Source: Leptospira jelokensis (lineage in GTDB: Bacteria; Spirochaetota; Leptospiria; Leptospirales; Leptospiraceae). Taken from it: a stretch of DNA of 64,000 nt. A program made the position numbers and the translations under genes. The stretch's first letter is position 1; every line of letters starts with the position of its first letter. Positions 38,443 to 48,800 of the stretch are shown here, piece by piece. Where the stretch lies: NCBI RefSeq assembly GCF_004769635.1, contig NZ_RQGH01000026.1:310001-374000 (forward strand), written 5' to 3'. The notes below the pieces were generated by a model. It was not told the origin of the DNA. It made no database searches and saw nothing but the letters and a program-made list of their open reading frames with translations.

Positions 38443-39820
38443 TACCATAGCGGCATTGTCCACTGCCCAAGGCCCAGGAGCGATTGGTATCCTCCGGGTC
38501 TCGGGATCACTGGTATTGCCCATTTCCCTTGCCGTTTTAGAAAAAAACGGAACTCCCCTCACAGAATCATTCATACAAAACCAAAAACGATCTGCAATCT
38601 TCTGCGACTTCGTGGAAAAAGGGAAACCATTAGACCAAATTGTATTTCTCTATTTCCCAGCACCTAACTCATATACAGGTGAAGATCTAGCTGAATTCCA
38701 CTTACATGGAAATCCCATTTTATTAAAACGAGCACTTCATGTGCTTTTGGAAAAAGGAGCTCGCCCTGCTGACAAAGGTGAATTTACAAAACGTGCTTAT
38801 CTGAATGGAAAAATCAATTTGTCAGGTGCGGAAGCCATCAGTCGGTTGATTGAAGCAAGGTCAAAATATGAATTGGAACTCGCACAAAAAAACGTATTTG
38901 GTGAGATCACAAAATTAAGTTCAAAAATTCGAAGTGATTTGATCTCTCTCAAAGCGGAATGTGAGGCTGAAATTGACTTTTCCACTGAAGACCTTACCTT
39001 TGAAAGTTTAGAAGAACGGAAAAACCGAATGGTGGCCCTCAAAAATTTATGTTCTAAACTAATCAAAGATTCTGAAAGAGCAGAATCCTTTATCTTACAA
39101 TCAACAGTAGTTTTATACGGTGAACCTAACACGGGTAAATCGAGCCTTATGAATGTTTTGATAGGAAAAGATCGATCAATTATTTCTGATGTTCCTGGCA
39201 CAACAAGGGATTACATTGCGGAAGAATTAAGTTTAGACGGAATTCCCATTCGACTTGTTGATACAGCCGGCATCAGAGATACAAATGATACTATCGAACG
39301 AATGGGAATTGAGCGAAGCAAACGGGAAGCAGATAGTGCGAATGTTAAATTATTTCTCATCGATACATCCCTTCCATTTGAAAAAAAGACATTCATCGAA
39401 AAACACAAAGATCGTTTGTTAGGTTCTCTCATCGTAGCCAACAAAATCGATACCAAACATCCATCTTGGCAAATGGAATCGGTTCAAGATTTCAAAGAGG
39501 AATTCCAACTCACGATTTCAGAAATTTCTTGCAAAACAAAACAAGGAATCCCCGAATTATTAGAATTATTAAAGTCAAAACTTACCTCGAAGGATGATAC
39601 TGAGGATTTGGTCTTACTGGAAGACCGCCAAAGGTATCACATTCAAAAAATTGAATCTTGTTTGTCAGAAGCCATCCAACTGATGGAAAACGGTGCTCCA
39701 GCGGAAATTTACATCCAAGAAATCAATGTCGCATTACAAGAGATTGGGCAAGTGAATGGAACTGTCGAAAATGAGGAAATTCTGGGTCGAATTTTTAGCA
39801 AATTTTGTGTCGGAAAATAA
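38435..39820 (+). CDS. mnmE: tRNA modification GTPase MnmE
   Basis: MnmE, with MnmG, adds the carboxymethylaminomethyl group to U34 of some tRNAs. The 461-residue protein has the N-terminal folate-binding domain ([18 protein letters not shown]), a helical domain, an inserted G domain (G1 [10 protein letters not shown]3 DTAGIRD, G4 NKID) and the C-terminal CVGK, the essential CxGK motif. The start is TTG at 38435, overlapping jag by eight bases. Confidence 0.97.
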   Translation: MIDTIAALSTAQGPGAIGILRVSGSLVLPISLAVLEKNGTPLTESFIQNQKRSAIFCDFVEKGKPLDQIVFLYFPAPNSYTGEDLAEFHLHGNPILLKRALHVLLEKGARPADKGEFTKRAYLNGKINLSGAEAISRLIEARSKYELELAQKNVFGEITKLSSKIRSDLISLKAECEAEIDFSTEDLTFESLEERKNRMVALKNLCSKLIKDSERAESFILQSTVVLYGEPNTGKSSLMNVLIGKDRSIISDVPGTTRDYIAEELSLDGIPIRLVDTAGIRDTNDTIERMGIERSKREADSANVKLFLIDTSLPFEKKTFIEKHKDRLLGSLIVANKIDTKHPSWQMESVQDFKEEFQLTISEISCKTKQGIPELLELLKSKLTSKDDTEDLVLLEDRQRYHIQKIESCLSEAIQLMENGAPAEIYIQEINVALQEIGQVNGTVENEEILGRIFSKFCVGK

Positions 39821-39823
39821 ACA

Positions 39824-39859
39824 AGTTCGTTCCAAATTTAATCTTGTATAATCGAGGAA
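39824..39859 (+). promoter_or_regulatory. Candidate promoter for the Lys-rich protein
   Basis: A consensus TATAAT lies at 39847-39852, with a weak upstream region and no clear -35 hexamer at the normal distance. Transcription would start near 39859, 40 bases ahead of the ATG at 39900, which has GAGG upstream. This suggests the gene is transcribed separately from mnmE. Confidence 0.45.
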
Positions 39860-39899
39860 GTAGTATCTAATTGGTCGCACATTCGATACGAGGTAAAAA

Positions 39900-40154
39900 A
39901 TGAAAAAATTTCTTGTGATTCTAACTCTTTTCTCTTTTAGCAGTTTTGGTTTGTTTGCTCAAACAGCAGAAGCAGACGAAGAACCAACAATGCAAACTGA
40001 AGAAGCTTCAGAAACCGTTAAACCTAAAAAAGATAAAATGAACAACAAAGACGGTGAGAAAAAAGAGAAAAAGAATAACAAAAACGGCGATAAAAAGGCT
40101 AAAAAAGCGAAGAAAGCCAAAAAAGAAAAAAAAGCAAAGAAAGACGCTGAGTAA
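39900..40154 (+). CDS. Small exported Lys-rich low-complexity protein
   Basis: The 84-residue protein has a signal peptide (MKKFLVILTLFSFSSFGLFA, cleavage after AQTAEA or nearby), a short acidic stretch (EADEEPTMQTEEASE) and then about 40 residues that are mostly Lys, with repeats of KKAKKAKK. It is probably disordered in the periplasm. A role in binding acidic polymers or nucleic acid is possible but unproven. It has its own promoter-like sequence and a strong terminator. Confidence 0.75.
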   Translation: MKKFLVILTLFSFSSFGLFAQTAEADEEPTMQTEEASETVKPKKDKMNNKDGEKKEKKNNKNGDKKAKKAKKAKKEKKAKKDAE

Positions 40155-40174
40155 TTCTTTTTTCCATTTGTTTG

Positions 40175-40202
40175 AAAAACCCCTGGCCTCAGGGGTTTTT
40201 TT
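40175..40202 (+). terminator. Strong Rho-independent terminator
   Basis: AAAAACCCCTG (40175-40085 region start at 40175) pairs with CAGGGGTTTTT around a GCCT loop (40086-40089 equivalent positions 40186-40189), followed by seven T. It ends the Lys-rich gene at 40154. Confidence 0.88.
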
Positions 40203-40225
40203 ATTTCTAAACAAACTTTAATTTT

Positions 40226-41881
40226 ATGAAACAGACCCACTTCCTTCTCACATCCCTTTTCATTCTTTTTTTCACCTACCAATGCAAATCGGCGGAACAG
40301 TCGTCAAACCCAACGAGTCTCCCAAACTCCCTCTCTCTCCAATTGAAACTCTCTGCGATCCCAAAGGAACTTTTTGGAGAATCCATATCCTACTCACTAC
40401 AATTTTTTTTATGCCCAGAACCTACATCTAAAAACTGTTATGTTCCCATTTTAGAAAATCGATATGAGTTAGGAAAAATAAATTCCAATGTTGCCAGTTT
40501 GAAACTGAACCAAACACTTCCAAACAATTGGACACATATGGCGATTCGCATTTTAGGCATTGATAAGGTTCATGGCAAGTTTTCCCCTGGCCACAATCCA
40601 TTTTGGTATTCACCGGACGACATACTTAAATTAGGTGGAAATTTCACAAAAGAATTTCGATTTGTGAGCCAAGAAAACAAAATTCCAAATCGTATCCAAG
40701 AAAGGATTGCTAATCAATTTGCACCGATCCTTGTTTTTCATAAAGATAAAAAGCATTTACCGTCTAACATAGAAAAGTATTCCCAATTCTTCGTGTCCCA
40801 AGAATACCAATTGCCCGACAAGGATCTTCGAAGGAAAACAAAAGGGCAAACAACTTGGAACTATGTTTCCTTTCCAGAATTTATTCCTACCAAGAACCCA
40901 ACTCATTTGTATTACCATGTACGGTATGCAGAAACAACGGTTTCAGGAACCCAAAAAGAAGCACTACCAGGCTTTCGAGATGATGCCAATTATTGGTACG
41001 AAGTTGGGAATGGTGATATGGTTGTGTCCTATTGGATTTGGTATGATTGGAATGAAGGTCCCACCAAATTTGGAAACGTACACCAAGGGGATTTGGAATC
41101 GTATGCCCTGCTTGTATCCAAAGATGGCAAACCGAAACGCATTTTACTTACAGGTCACAATCATATATTACTCGATACAAATTTCCATAATATCAATTCC
41201 GTAAAAAATCATCCTATCTTATATGTTGCAAAAGGGAATATGGGATCCGATGGTGGGAATCCAACCTCAGCGTATGGTGGTTATACGGTAAAACTCAATG
41301 CAGGGAATTTTTTATTCAATTATATTTCTGATCCATGGGATGTGTTCCCAAGTTTTGATCCAAAGGAATCCATTCTCATCTTACCTGCGGATCTATCAGA
41401 GAATGATTTAATGGCTGTAAAAATAGGACCTGGTACATCTCACCCCAAGGTCAAAACAGATATGATTGATCAAAAAGGATCGCATCATTCCGAAGTTGAA
41501 GGAGAACAAGTGAACCAAACTCCTACACAATTTGTGGATGCCAGAAGGATGGTGAAACAAAGGATCGAGAAACTTGTGATGTGGGAAGAACCGGGTTGGG
41601 TGAACCAAAAAGCTGTCGAAGACCCAGATGGAAACCATCAAGTAGACAAAACAGTGGCAACTTTTTTTCAGTTCCAAGGTAGGCTTGGCAAACACCCAAG
41701 GACAGTCTTAAAAATCAATGAGCTGAAGCAGTATGGGGAATCACCAGAAAATGCACCTTTCAAAACCAATATTGAACAACATTATACCTTTGAACGACCA
41801 CAAAGCGAACGCAATCATACTGATAGAGAAGGAAATTATGGTCCAAAATTTTTAGGAGATGATTCTACTCCTCAAAAATAA
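40226..41881 (+). CDS. Putative lipoprotein with Vps62-like domain
   Basis: The 551-residue protein has a signal peptide ending FFTYQCKS, a loose lipobox with Gln before the Cys. The middle resembles the Vps62/DUF946 family, known mainly from fungi and plants: FAPILVFHKDKKHLPSN (about 160), then YWIWYDWNEG, then HQGDLESYALLVSKDG in place of the usual HEGDWE, then HPILYVAKGNMGSDGG. The C-terminal part is charged with no known domain. Function in bacteria is not known. It stands alone, with a terminator before it and a shared one after it. Confidence 0.6.
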   Translation: MKQTHFLLTSLFILFFTYQCKSAEQSSNPTSLPNSLSLQLKLSAIPKELFGESISYSLQFFLCPEPTSKNCYVPILENRYELGKINSNVASLKLNQTLPNNWTHMAIRILGIDKVHGKFSPGHNPFWYSPDDILKLGGNFTKEFRFVSQENKIPNRIQERIANQFAPILVFHKDKKHLPSNIEKYSQFFVSQEYQLPDKDLRRKTKGQTTWNYVSFPEFIPTKNPTHLYYHVRYAETTVSGTQKEALPGFRDDANYWYEVGNGDMVVSYWIWYDWNEGPTKFGNVHQGDLESYALLVSKDGKPKRILLTGHNHILLDTNFHNINSVKNHPILYVAKGNMGSDGGNPTSAYGGYTVKLNAGNFLFNYISDPWDVFPSFDPKESILILPADLSENDLMAVKIGPGTSHPKVKTDMIDQKGSHHSEVEGEQVNQTPTQFVDARRMVKQRIEKLVMWEEPGWVNQKAVEDPDGNHQVDKTVATFFQFQGRLGKHPRTVLKINELKQYGESPENAPFKTNIEQHYTFERPQSERNHTDREGNYGPKFLGDDSTPQK

Positions 41882-41902
41882 CAAACGTATTCAAATATTT
41901 TT

Positions 41903-41933
41903 GTTAATCTAATTTCAAACAAATTAGATTAAC
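41903..41933. terminator. Bidirectional hairpin between convergent genes
   Basis: GTTAATCTAATTT (41903-41915) and AAATTAGATTAAC (41921-41933) form a perfect 13-base stem with a CAAAC loop. It lies just after the Vps62-like gene and reaches over the stop codon of the converging ankyrin gene (stop at 41924). The T-rich base upstream (ATTTTT at 41896-41902) would serve the minus strand. Confidence 0.6.
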
Positions 41934-42835
41934 TCTACTAACTTTGCTTTGGCGAGTTCTTCTGGTTTGAATGGTTTCTCTATTTTGATGTATTGGATCA
42001 TTTCTTTTCTAAAAGGATATACATCTCCTAAGATCGCTTTTTGGATTACAAAATCCTTCCATGTTTTTAGGCAGTGACCATATTTTTCCCGATCCAGCAA
42101 CCTTGTGATGGATTCTTCATTTTCTCCCCAAACAAATGGATTTGCACCAACATACAAAAGTTCTTTCATCGATTCAACGCCATCGGCGGATGCCGACAAA
42201 AATAATGCCGTATTACCAAAGTTATCTTTTGATTCTAACGAAAAATTTCCATCTTCTAATAAAATAGAACAAACTTCATCTAAATTCCTTTCGGAAGCCA
42301 AATGGAGTGCATTTTTCCCTTCACGATCGGTGTGGTTTACAACATCTGGAAATGTTTTTAACAAATAGGAAACGATTTCAATTCGATTTTCCACAACTGC
42401 TTCTAAAAAAATGGAACGTCCTAATTCATTCCGTTGGGAGATGATTTCAGTGGAGATCCAAGGATGGATGGTATCCCAAAGATTCTCTGCCGATTCGAGG
42501 AGTGCGATATGAAAAATAGTATTTCCTTCTTTATCGCGTGTCTGTAAGTTAGGTGAAGATTTCCAATAGGATGCCGTTGCGATCAACGCTTCGATAAACT
42601 GGGTGCGGTTTTGGCTGATTGCATCGAAGATCACATTGCCTGGAGTACGATAGGGTAAATTTGGATCGGCACCAGTTGTGATCGCATGTTGGAATAATCC
42701 AACATGATCCATTTTTAACATCCAAGAGAGTGCATTGGTGCCATACGTATCCAATTCATTCGGATTTGCCCCACCTTTCAGACATTCATCCCATTCTTGT
42801 ATGATTCCCGATTTTGCTACCTCAAAGACATCCAT
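41924..42835 (-). CDS. Ankyrin-repeat protein
   Basis: The 303-residue protein has six to seven ankyrin-type repeats, e.g. YGTNALSWMLKMDHVGLFQHAI, EGNTIFHIALLES, EGKNALHLASERNLDEVCSILLE and FGNTALFLSASADGVESMKELL. It has no signal peptide, so it is probably a cytosolic protein-binding module. The partner is unknown. It follows the GMC oxidoreductase gene by five bases, so the two are likely one operon. Confidence 0.85.
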   Translation of the reverse strand: MDVFEVAKSGIIQEWDECLKGGANPNELDTYGTNALSWMLKMDHVGLFQHAITTGADPNLPYRTPGNVIFDAISQNRTQFIEALIATASYWKSSPNLQTRDKEGNTIFHIALLESAENLWDTIHPWISTEIISQRNELGRSIFLEAVVENRIEIVSYLLKTFPDVVNHTDREGKNALHLASERNLDEVCSILLEDGNFSLESKDNFGNTALFLSASADGVESMKELLYVGANPFVWGENEESITRLLDREKYGHCLKTWKDFVIQKAILGDVYPFRKEMIQYIKIEKPFKPEELAKAKLVELI

Positions 42836-42840
42836 TCCTG

Positions 42841-44589
42841 TTACGATAATTGTTTCTGCTTTGTTGTCGATTTTTTAACGGCTCGTTTTGATTGTTTGGT
42901 ACCTATCGTTTTATCGAATCCACGTTTCACTTCAAATTTTAAAAATTGAATTTCATTTGATTCCTTTGGTGGGATAAGGCTCATGGCACGTTCCGACAAA
43001 GCAGTGATGGTAAGGCTTGGATTCACACCTAAATTCACAGTTAACATAGATGCATCGCAAACCCTTAGATTCTCATAACCAAACACTTTGTTTTCTAAAT
43101 CGATCACACCCTTCTCTGGAGATTCAGCCACAATGCAACCACCCATAATGTGACCCGTGACAGGAGCAGATAATAATGTTTCATTTAAGGAACTACGCGG
43201 GATTCCACCAACAATTTCTGCCAACTTGCGAGTGAAGGCATTGGCTATCGGTATATAAGTTGGTGTTGGTTCACCAGTGGAAAGTGTCGATGTTAAGCTC
43301 CTTTGGAAAGGCCAAATGAACCGTCTCTTTCGAACCAGTCGTACGCTATTGTCAACAGTTTGCATCACAAGTAAGATGATAGAGTTTTTTGCGAAACCAA
43401 AAGGATTGTGAGCTTTTAAAAAATAGAGAGGGTGGCGGATCATGGTCCAAAAAAATTTTAATGGTCTTGGAAATTTCCCACCACCGTCTGTCATCACACT
43501 TGCCATCACTCCAAAAAAATCTGATCCTTTGGAATACCTTACTGGTTCGATATGGGTGTTTTCATCGGGATGTACAGAAGAGGTGATCGCAATCCCTCTT
43601 GAATAGTCTGCCTTATGACTTGCAGGCACCGTAACAGGTAACACAGTTTCACTGTTCGTCCGAACCGTATCACCTAACTTCTCTGACAAACGGATCATTT
43701 TGTTTTCTTGTTGCATCTTAAGAAGTAAACCAACCGTACCCATTACCCCTGCTGAAAGAACCACCTGGTTTGATCTAAATTTACGTTTTGGATACCCAAA
43801 CCATCCCGTAGTACTATTTGTTTCTAATTCATATCCAAATTCTCCACTCGCCTCTGGATCAGGGATTCCTTTTGCATTGAGTGGAATGAGTGACGTTACC
43901 TTTGTTTCTGGTAAAATCACAGCACCTAATTTTTCTGCTAAATATAAATAGTTTTTATCTAATGTATTTTTTGCATTGTGGCGGCAACCAACCATACAAC
44001 CACCACAGTAATTGCAAGGATCACGGTCAGGACCTTCTCCGTCAAAAAAAGGATCCTTTGGATCTTTTTTGTTTCCAAAATAAATCCCAACAGGGGTTCT
44101 TCGGAATGTATCTTCCTTACCAAACGTTTTTGCTGTTTCTAATAATAAATGGTCTGGTTCCCATAATTGTGGGTTCTCCGTTACACCTAACATATGCTTT
44201 GCTACCTCATAATATGGTAACAACGCCTTTTCCCCACCCATTTTGGAATACAGTGGTGAGTTCAACACCTTGGAAGAAGGAACATACAAGGTACACGCAT
44301 ATACAAGTGATCCACCACCAACACCTGATCCACTCACAAGTAAAAAATCATTGAGTAAGTTGATCCTTTGGATTCCGTAAAATCCAAGTTTGGGCATCCA
44401 TAAATACTTCCGTAAACTCCAATTGGTTTTTGGAAAGTCAGACGCCTTCCAACGTTTACCAGATTCGATGACTAAAACTTTGTAACCTTTTTGTGAAAGG
44501 CGATAGGCTGAAACTGAACCACCAAAGCCTGACCCAACGATGATCACGTCGAAATCAAATTTTTGTTCTTTTGGAATGGTTTGGTTCAT
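42841..44589 (-). CDS. GMC family oxidoreductase (cholesterol oxidase-like)
   Basis: The 582-residue flavoprotein has an N-terminal Rossmann motif [17 protein letters not shown] (about 15-31) and ends with the GMC-C region [17 protein letters not shown] (here [10 protein letters not shown]) including the conserved [14 protein letters not shown] stretch. [19 protein letters not shown] block (about 190) is cysteine-rich; such a block occurs in bacterial cholesterol-oxidase-like and related enzymes and could bind an iron-sulphur cluster. The likely substrate is a hydrophobic alcohol or sterol-like lipid, by inference. The basic C-terminus ([15 protein letters not shown]) is unusual. It is divergent from the DUF2804 gene and upstream of the ankyrin gene. 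Confidence 0.85.
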   Translation of the reverse strand: MNQTIPKEQKFDFDVIIVGSGFGGSVSAYRLSQKGYKVLVIESGKRWKASDFPKTNWSLRKYLWMPKLGFYGIQRINLLNDFLLVSGSGVGGGSLVYACTLYVPSSKVLNSPLYSKMGGEKALLPYYEVAKHMLGVTENPQLWEPDHLLLETAKTFGKEDTFRRTPVGIYFGNKKDPKDPFFDGEGPDRDPCNYCGGCMVGCRHNAKNTLDKNYLYLAEKLGAVILPETKVTSLIPLNAKGIPDPEASGEFGYELETNSTTGWFGYPKRKFRSNQVVLSAGVMGTVGLLLKMQQENKMIRLSEKLGDTVRTNSETVLPVTVPASHKADYSRGIAITSSVHPDENTHIEPVRYSKGSDFFGVMASVMTDGGGKFPRPLKFFWTMIRHPLYFLKAHNPFGFAKNSIILLVMQTVDNSVRLVRKRRFIWPFQRSLTSTLSTGEPTPTYIPIANAFTRKLAEIVGGIPRSSLNETLLSAPVTGHIMGGCIVAESPEKGVIDLENKVFGYENLRVCDASMLTVNLGVNPSLTITALSERAMSLIPPKESNEIQFLKFEVKRGFDKTIGTKQSKRAVKKSTTKQKQLS

Positions 44590-44617
44590 GGTTCGTTTTT
44601 CCTTGTTTGTGGAGAAT

Positions 44618-44664
44618 GAGCGAATCCGATTCTTTGATCGAATTCATTTTCTGTCAATTCGCTC
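44618..44664. promoter_or_regulatory. Inverted pair of 8-base sites in the divergent GMC/DUF2804 region
   Basis: GAGCGAAT (44618-44625) is repeated in inverted form as ATTCGCTC (44657-44664), centres 39 bases apart. It lies between the two divergent genes. It may be a paired operator; there is no further evidence. Confidence 0.3.
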
Positions 44665-44720
44665 TTAGGAAATCTGAAAAAACTTCTGGTCGAAAGTTAT
44701 GATTGGTTTTGAATCGGTTC

Positions 44721-45752
44721 ATGCCTGAGATCAAAAAACAAATCCCTTTATTAAACGCAGATGGAACCATTACAGAAGAAGGTTGGGCACGTTCACCACT
44801 TTGGACTTATAACCGAGAAAATATTGCCGCATCCAAACTAAGGATCAAAGAATGGGACTATTATTCGATCCTCTCTCCAACAAAAGAATTTGGAATCACC
44901 TTAACGGCATCTGATCTAGGTTATGCGGGACTATTTGCAATTTGTTTTTTGGATTTTAAAAAAGGGTCTTTTCAACAAATTGATACTTTGTCAGTCCTTC
45001 CTTTGGGAAAAACTGGTTTCCCAAGGGTGAATGATCTCGGAGTTGTCTCTTTCCAAGACAAAAAATTACACCTACGTTTTGAAATGAAGGATGGCAAACG
45101 TAGATTGGAATTCGGATCGGACCAATTCTTAGCTCCCGATGGCTCCAAAGGGATAAATGGAACCATTGAACTAAAAGAACCAAAGATGGATACGATGAAC
45201 ATTGCCACTTCTTGGAAAGAAAACCGAAAGGCCTTCTATTATAATACAAAAATCAATTGTATGCCAGCAGAGGGACAAGTCACTGTTGGAAATACTAAGT
45301 ACCAGTTCGATGCAAAGACCGACTTTGGTGCGTTAGATTGGGGGAGAGGGGTTTGGACTTACAAAAATCGTTGGTATTGGAGTTCTGTATCCGCTTGGAT
45401 TGGCGGAAAACCATTTGGACTCAACTTAGGGTATGGGTTTTCGGATCGCACACCAGCTTCTGAAAATGTGATTTTATATGATGGCAAAATCCATAAACTA
45501 GACGAAGTAAAATTCATCATCAATACAAAGGATTACATGGCTCCTTGGAAATTCCAATCGAATGACAATCGTTTGGAATTGGATTTCAAACCAATCGTAG
45601 ACCGAAATTCTTATATGAATTTTTTCATCATCAAATCCGTCCAACACCAAGTGTTTGGATCTTTTAATGGAACTGTCGTTTTAGATGATGGGAAAAAAAT
45701 CAAACTTGAGAACGTACTTGGGTTTGCCGAAGACGTCCTCAATCATTACTAA
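44721..45752 (+). CDS. DUF2804 domain protein
   Basis: The 343-residue protein matches DUF2804 by its landmarks: an N-terminal LLNADGTITEEGWARSPLWTYNR, TLTASDLGYAG, FDAKTDFGALDWGRGVWTYKNRWYW, and SAWIGGKPFGLNLGYGF. The family is mostly beta-strand and of unknown function; it is thought to be distantly lipocalin-like. The ATG at 44721 was chosen because it begins the conserved region; a TTG at 44703 is also possible. It is divergent from the GMC oxidoreductase, which might point to lipid metabolism. Confidence 0.75.
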   Translation: MPEIKKQIPLLNADGTITEEGWARSPLWTYNRENIAASKLRIKEWDYYSILSPTKEFGITLTASDLGYAGLFAICFLDFKKGSFQQIDTLSVLPLGKTGFPRVNDLGVVSFQDKKLHLRFEMKDGKRRLEFGSDQFLAPDGSKGINGTIELKEPKMDTMNIATSWKENRKAFYYNTKINCMPAEGQVTVGNTKYQFDAKTDFGALDWGRGVWTYKNRWYWSSVSAWIGGKPFGLNLGYGFSDRTPASENVILYDGKIHKLDEVKFIINTKDYMAPWKFQSNDNRLELDFKPIVDRNSYMNFFIIKSVQHQVFGSFNGTVVLDDGKKIKLENVLGFAEDVLNHY

Positions 45753-45784
45753 GGGATTCAAAGCCTTCAATTTGAATTGAGGAT

Positions 45785-45822
45785 AAAAAAACTTAGGATC
45801 TAAAAACAGATCCAAAGTTTTT
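45785..45822. terminator. Bidirectional terminator between convergent genes
   Basis: AAACTTAGGATCT (45789-45801) and AGATCCAAAGTTT (45808-45820) form a 13-pair arm with one A-A mismatch and a six-base loop. It has A6 on the left and T on the right. It ends both the DUF2804 gene (45752) and the RND gene (45845). Confidence 0.8.
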
Positions 45823-45844
45823 CCATCAAAAACAAATCAATTCA

Positions 45845-48800
45845 TTACACCCGTTTTCTGAGTTTGTAATACGCAGAAAAACTTGCTGGGATAAAAATCA
45901 AAGAACCGAAGGTTCCAAAACCTAGCCCCCATGCAAGAGACAATGTCATTGGTATGAGGAGTGGATCCGAACCACCTATCGCATAAGCTGTTGGAATCAT
46001 CCCTGCCATGGTTGTCATCGTTGTCACAAGGATAGGACGAAATCTTTCGGAAGATGCTGTGATGAGAGATTCCAGAAGCCCCTCTCCCCTTGCCTGGAAT
46101 TCTTCGATCGTATCAACTAACACGATTGAAGCGTTTACAATCACACCAGCAAGTCCGATGATTCCAATCATTGCAAGAAAACTAAGAGCTTTTCCTGAAA
46201 TCAAAAATCCAAACACCACACCCACAAATCCAAGTGGAATTGAAAGAATGATCAACACTGGTTTTTTAATGCTGTTAAAGATGATGGCTAAAATTGCAAA
46301 TATTCCAAAGAAAGCCAACACTCCTGCAACTAACAAAGAGATCATGGATTTGGCCGTTTCTTCTTGTTCCCCACGAAATTTGATTTTGTAACCAGGGTAT
46401 TTTTTACCTATACTGCCAAACTCATCTTCGATTTTACCATTGACGATCGAAGAACTGGTGGTGGCTTCATTCACATCCGCAAGGACAGTGATCGCTTTTT
46501 CGTAATCATTATGATACAATGCTTCGATACCCTGTACGGTTGTTTTTGTTGTGACAGCTGTAATCGGTGTTAGGAGACCAAATTTATTTGAGATCCGAAT
46601 GGAATCTAAATCTTCTATCCCATCTCGGAATCGATCATCGTTTTGGATGATGATCCTCACTTCATCTTTTCCTTTCCGAAGGTTGGATGCTTCCAATCCT
46701 TCCATAGCGGTTCTCACATAATAGGCAGTGATTTCAGTATCAATCCCTGTGATGGCAGAGGCCGTGTCTTTCACACGGATTTGGATCTCTTCTCTTCCAG
46801 GTTTGTAATCATCATTGATATTGATGACACCTTCTTGTTTTCTTAAAAAATCTTGCATCTCATTTGAGATGAGCTTTAAAGTTTTGTAATCACGTCCTTC
46901 AATGGCAACGGTTACTGCCGCACCAATCGGCGGGCCATTCACAACCAAATCCACCATAACAGAAATTGCATTTGGTAATTTTTTCAGTTCGGGTTCCAGT
47001 TCTCCAAAAATTTCTTGGGCCGTGCGATTTCGTTCTGTTTCAGGAATCAGGATGATTTGTGCCATTCCTAACTGTTCCCCAATCCTTGTGAGTGGATCTG
47101 TTGGGTCAGTTTGTTGGATTCCAATTTTTAAGATCACACTTTGGACTTCTGATTTTGGAATTTTATCTAAAATCGGTTGGAAGTATTGCAGTTGTTTTGC
47201 GGTTTCTTGGGCAGAAAAATCTGGTGGGAATTCTGCTCTCACCAATACATAATCAATCCCTTCTTTCGGGAATAAATTAAAATTCATAAGCCCAACAAGT
47301 CCACAGGAAGACAAAAACACGATGAGGATACAACCAAGTGCAAGGAATGGCCTTCCTACCACCTTTGTGATGAAGTTTGTAAATTTTGTTTTTAAAGATT
47401 CAAATCCATTTTCTAAGGCAGAACGTAACCTTTCTCTATGTTTGGATCTTTTTTTGGTTTCATTGGATGTGAACTGTGCATAACGCACTGGTAACAATAA
47501 AAAAGATTCAAAAAGTGATAAAGTAAGGGCCACGATCACCATAAAGGGAATTTGCCAGATAAATTTCCCCATAATCCCAGTCATAAATGCCATCGGTAAA
47601 AACGCGGCAACAGTGGTTAAATAAGATCCAATGATAGGAACAAATAGTTCACTGGCACCAAGTACAGCTGCTTCTTTTGGATCATAATTTTTGGATCGAT
47701 ACTTATAGATATTTTCCGAAATGATGATGCTATTGTCCACAAGCATCCCAAGTGAGATGATGATTCCAAGCATGGAAACCAAGTTAAAGGATACATCAAA
47801 GATTGGGAATGCAATGGTTGCCGCAAATAAAGTAAGTGGCAAAGAGATACTGGTTAAAAGTGAATCTTTAAAACTAAAAAATAGAATCAGAACCACAACA
47901 ACCAAAAACAAACCCTGTAACGAGTTTGTGATCACTACATCCAAACGTTTGAGAGCCCTTGCCCCTTCGTTGTTTAATTCCGTAAATTGGATGTTCGCTG
48001 GAATTTGTTTTTTTAGTTCAGCAATTCGACCTTGCACAGCTTCCACAGTCCGAATGATGTCAGCACTGTCTTTTTTGATGATTTGCAGCACATACGCAGG
48101 TTCCCCATTGACAACAGCTAGAACTCTCGGCCGTTCATATGTATCTTTTACATTGGCAACTTGGGATAATAAAATTGTATTCCCTGTTTCATTGGAACGG
48201 ATCGGGATATTTTTGATATCATTGATTTCGTTGATCTCTCCTGTCACACGGATGTCTTGTGTGATAGGTCTTAAAAATGATCCAGCGGGAACACTGATAT
48301 TTCGTTTGGAGATGGCATTGATGATGTCGGCAAATCCAATGGTGTATCTTTTTTTGAGGTCGGGGTCCACACGGATGCGCCATTCTTCTTTTCGTTTTCC
48401 AAATGCATCTACACGCGAAACACCAGAAACCTTACGCATTTCATCTTCGATGAAACGCCCCATCTCTTGTAATTCCATCTCATCCATGGCACCATGGATG
48501 GCGATTTCCAAAACCGGGAAGTTGGAACTTTTTTGTTCTGTTACAATGGGTCTGTCTTTTACCTGAGAAGGTAAATTCGTCACTCGGTCCACCGCACGAC
48601 GGATATCATTCACAACTCCATCCGGATTACTGTGTTCCAAATCAATTTTGATAATGATATCGGATTCAGAGTTTCTAGAAATCGAACGAACGGAATCAAG
48701 TCCCTCGACTTCGCGTAACTTCTCTTCGATGGGAATTGTTACTTTTTTTTCCACATCCACAGGACTCGCGCCAGGATACACCGTAAGAACTCTCACTTGG

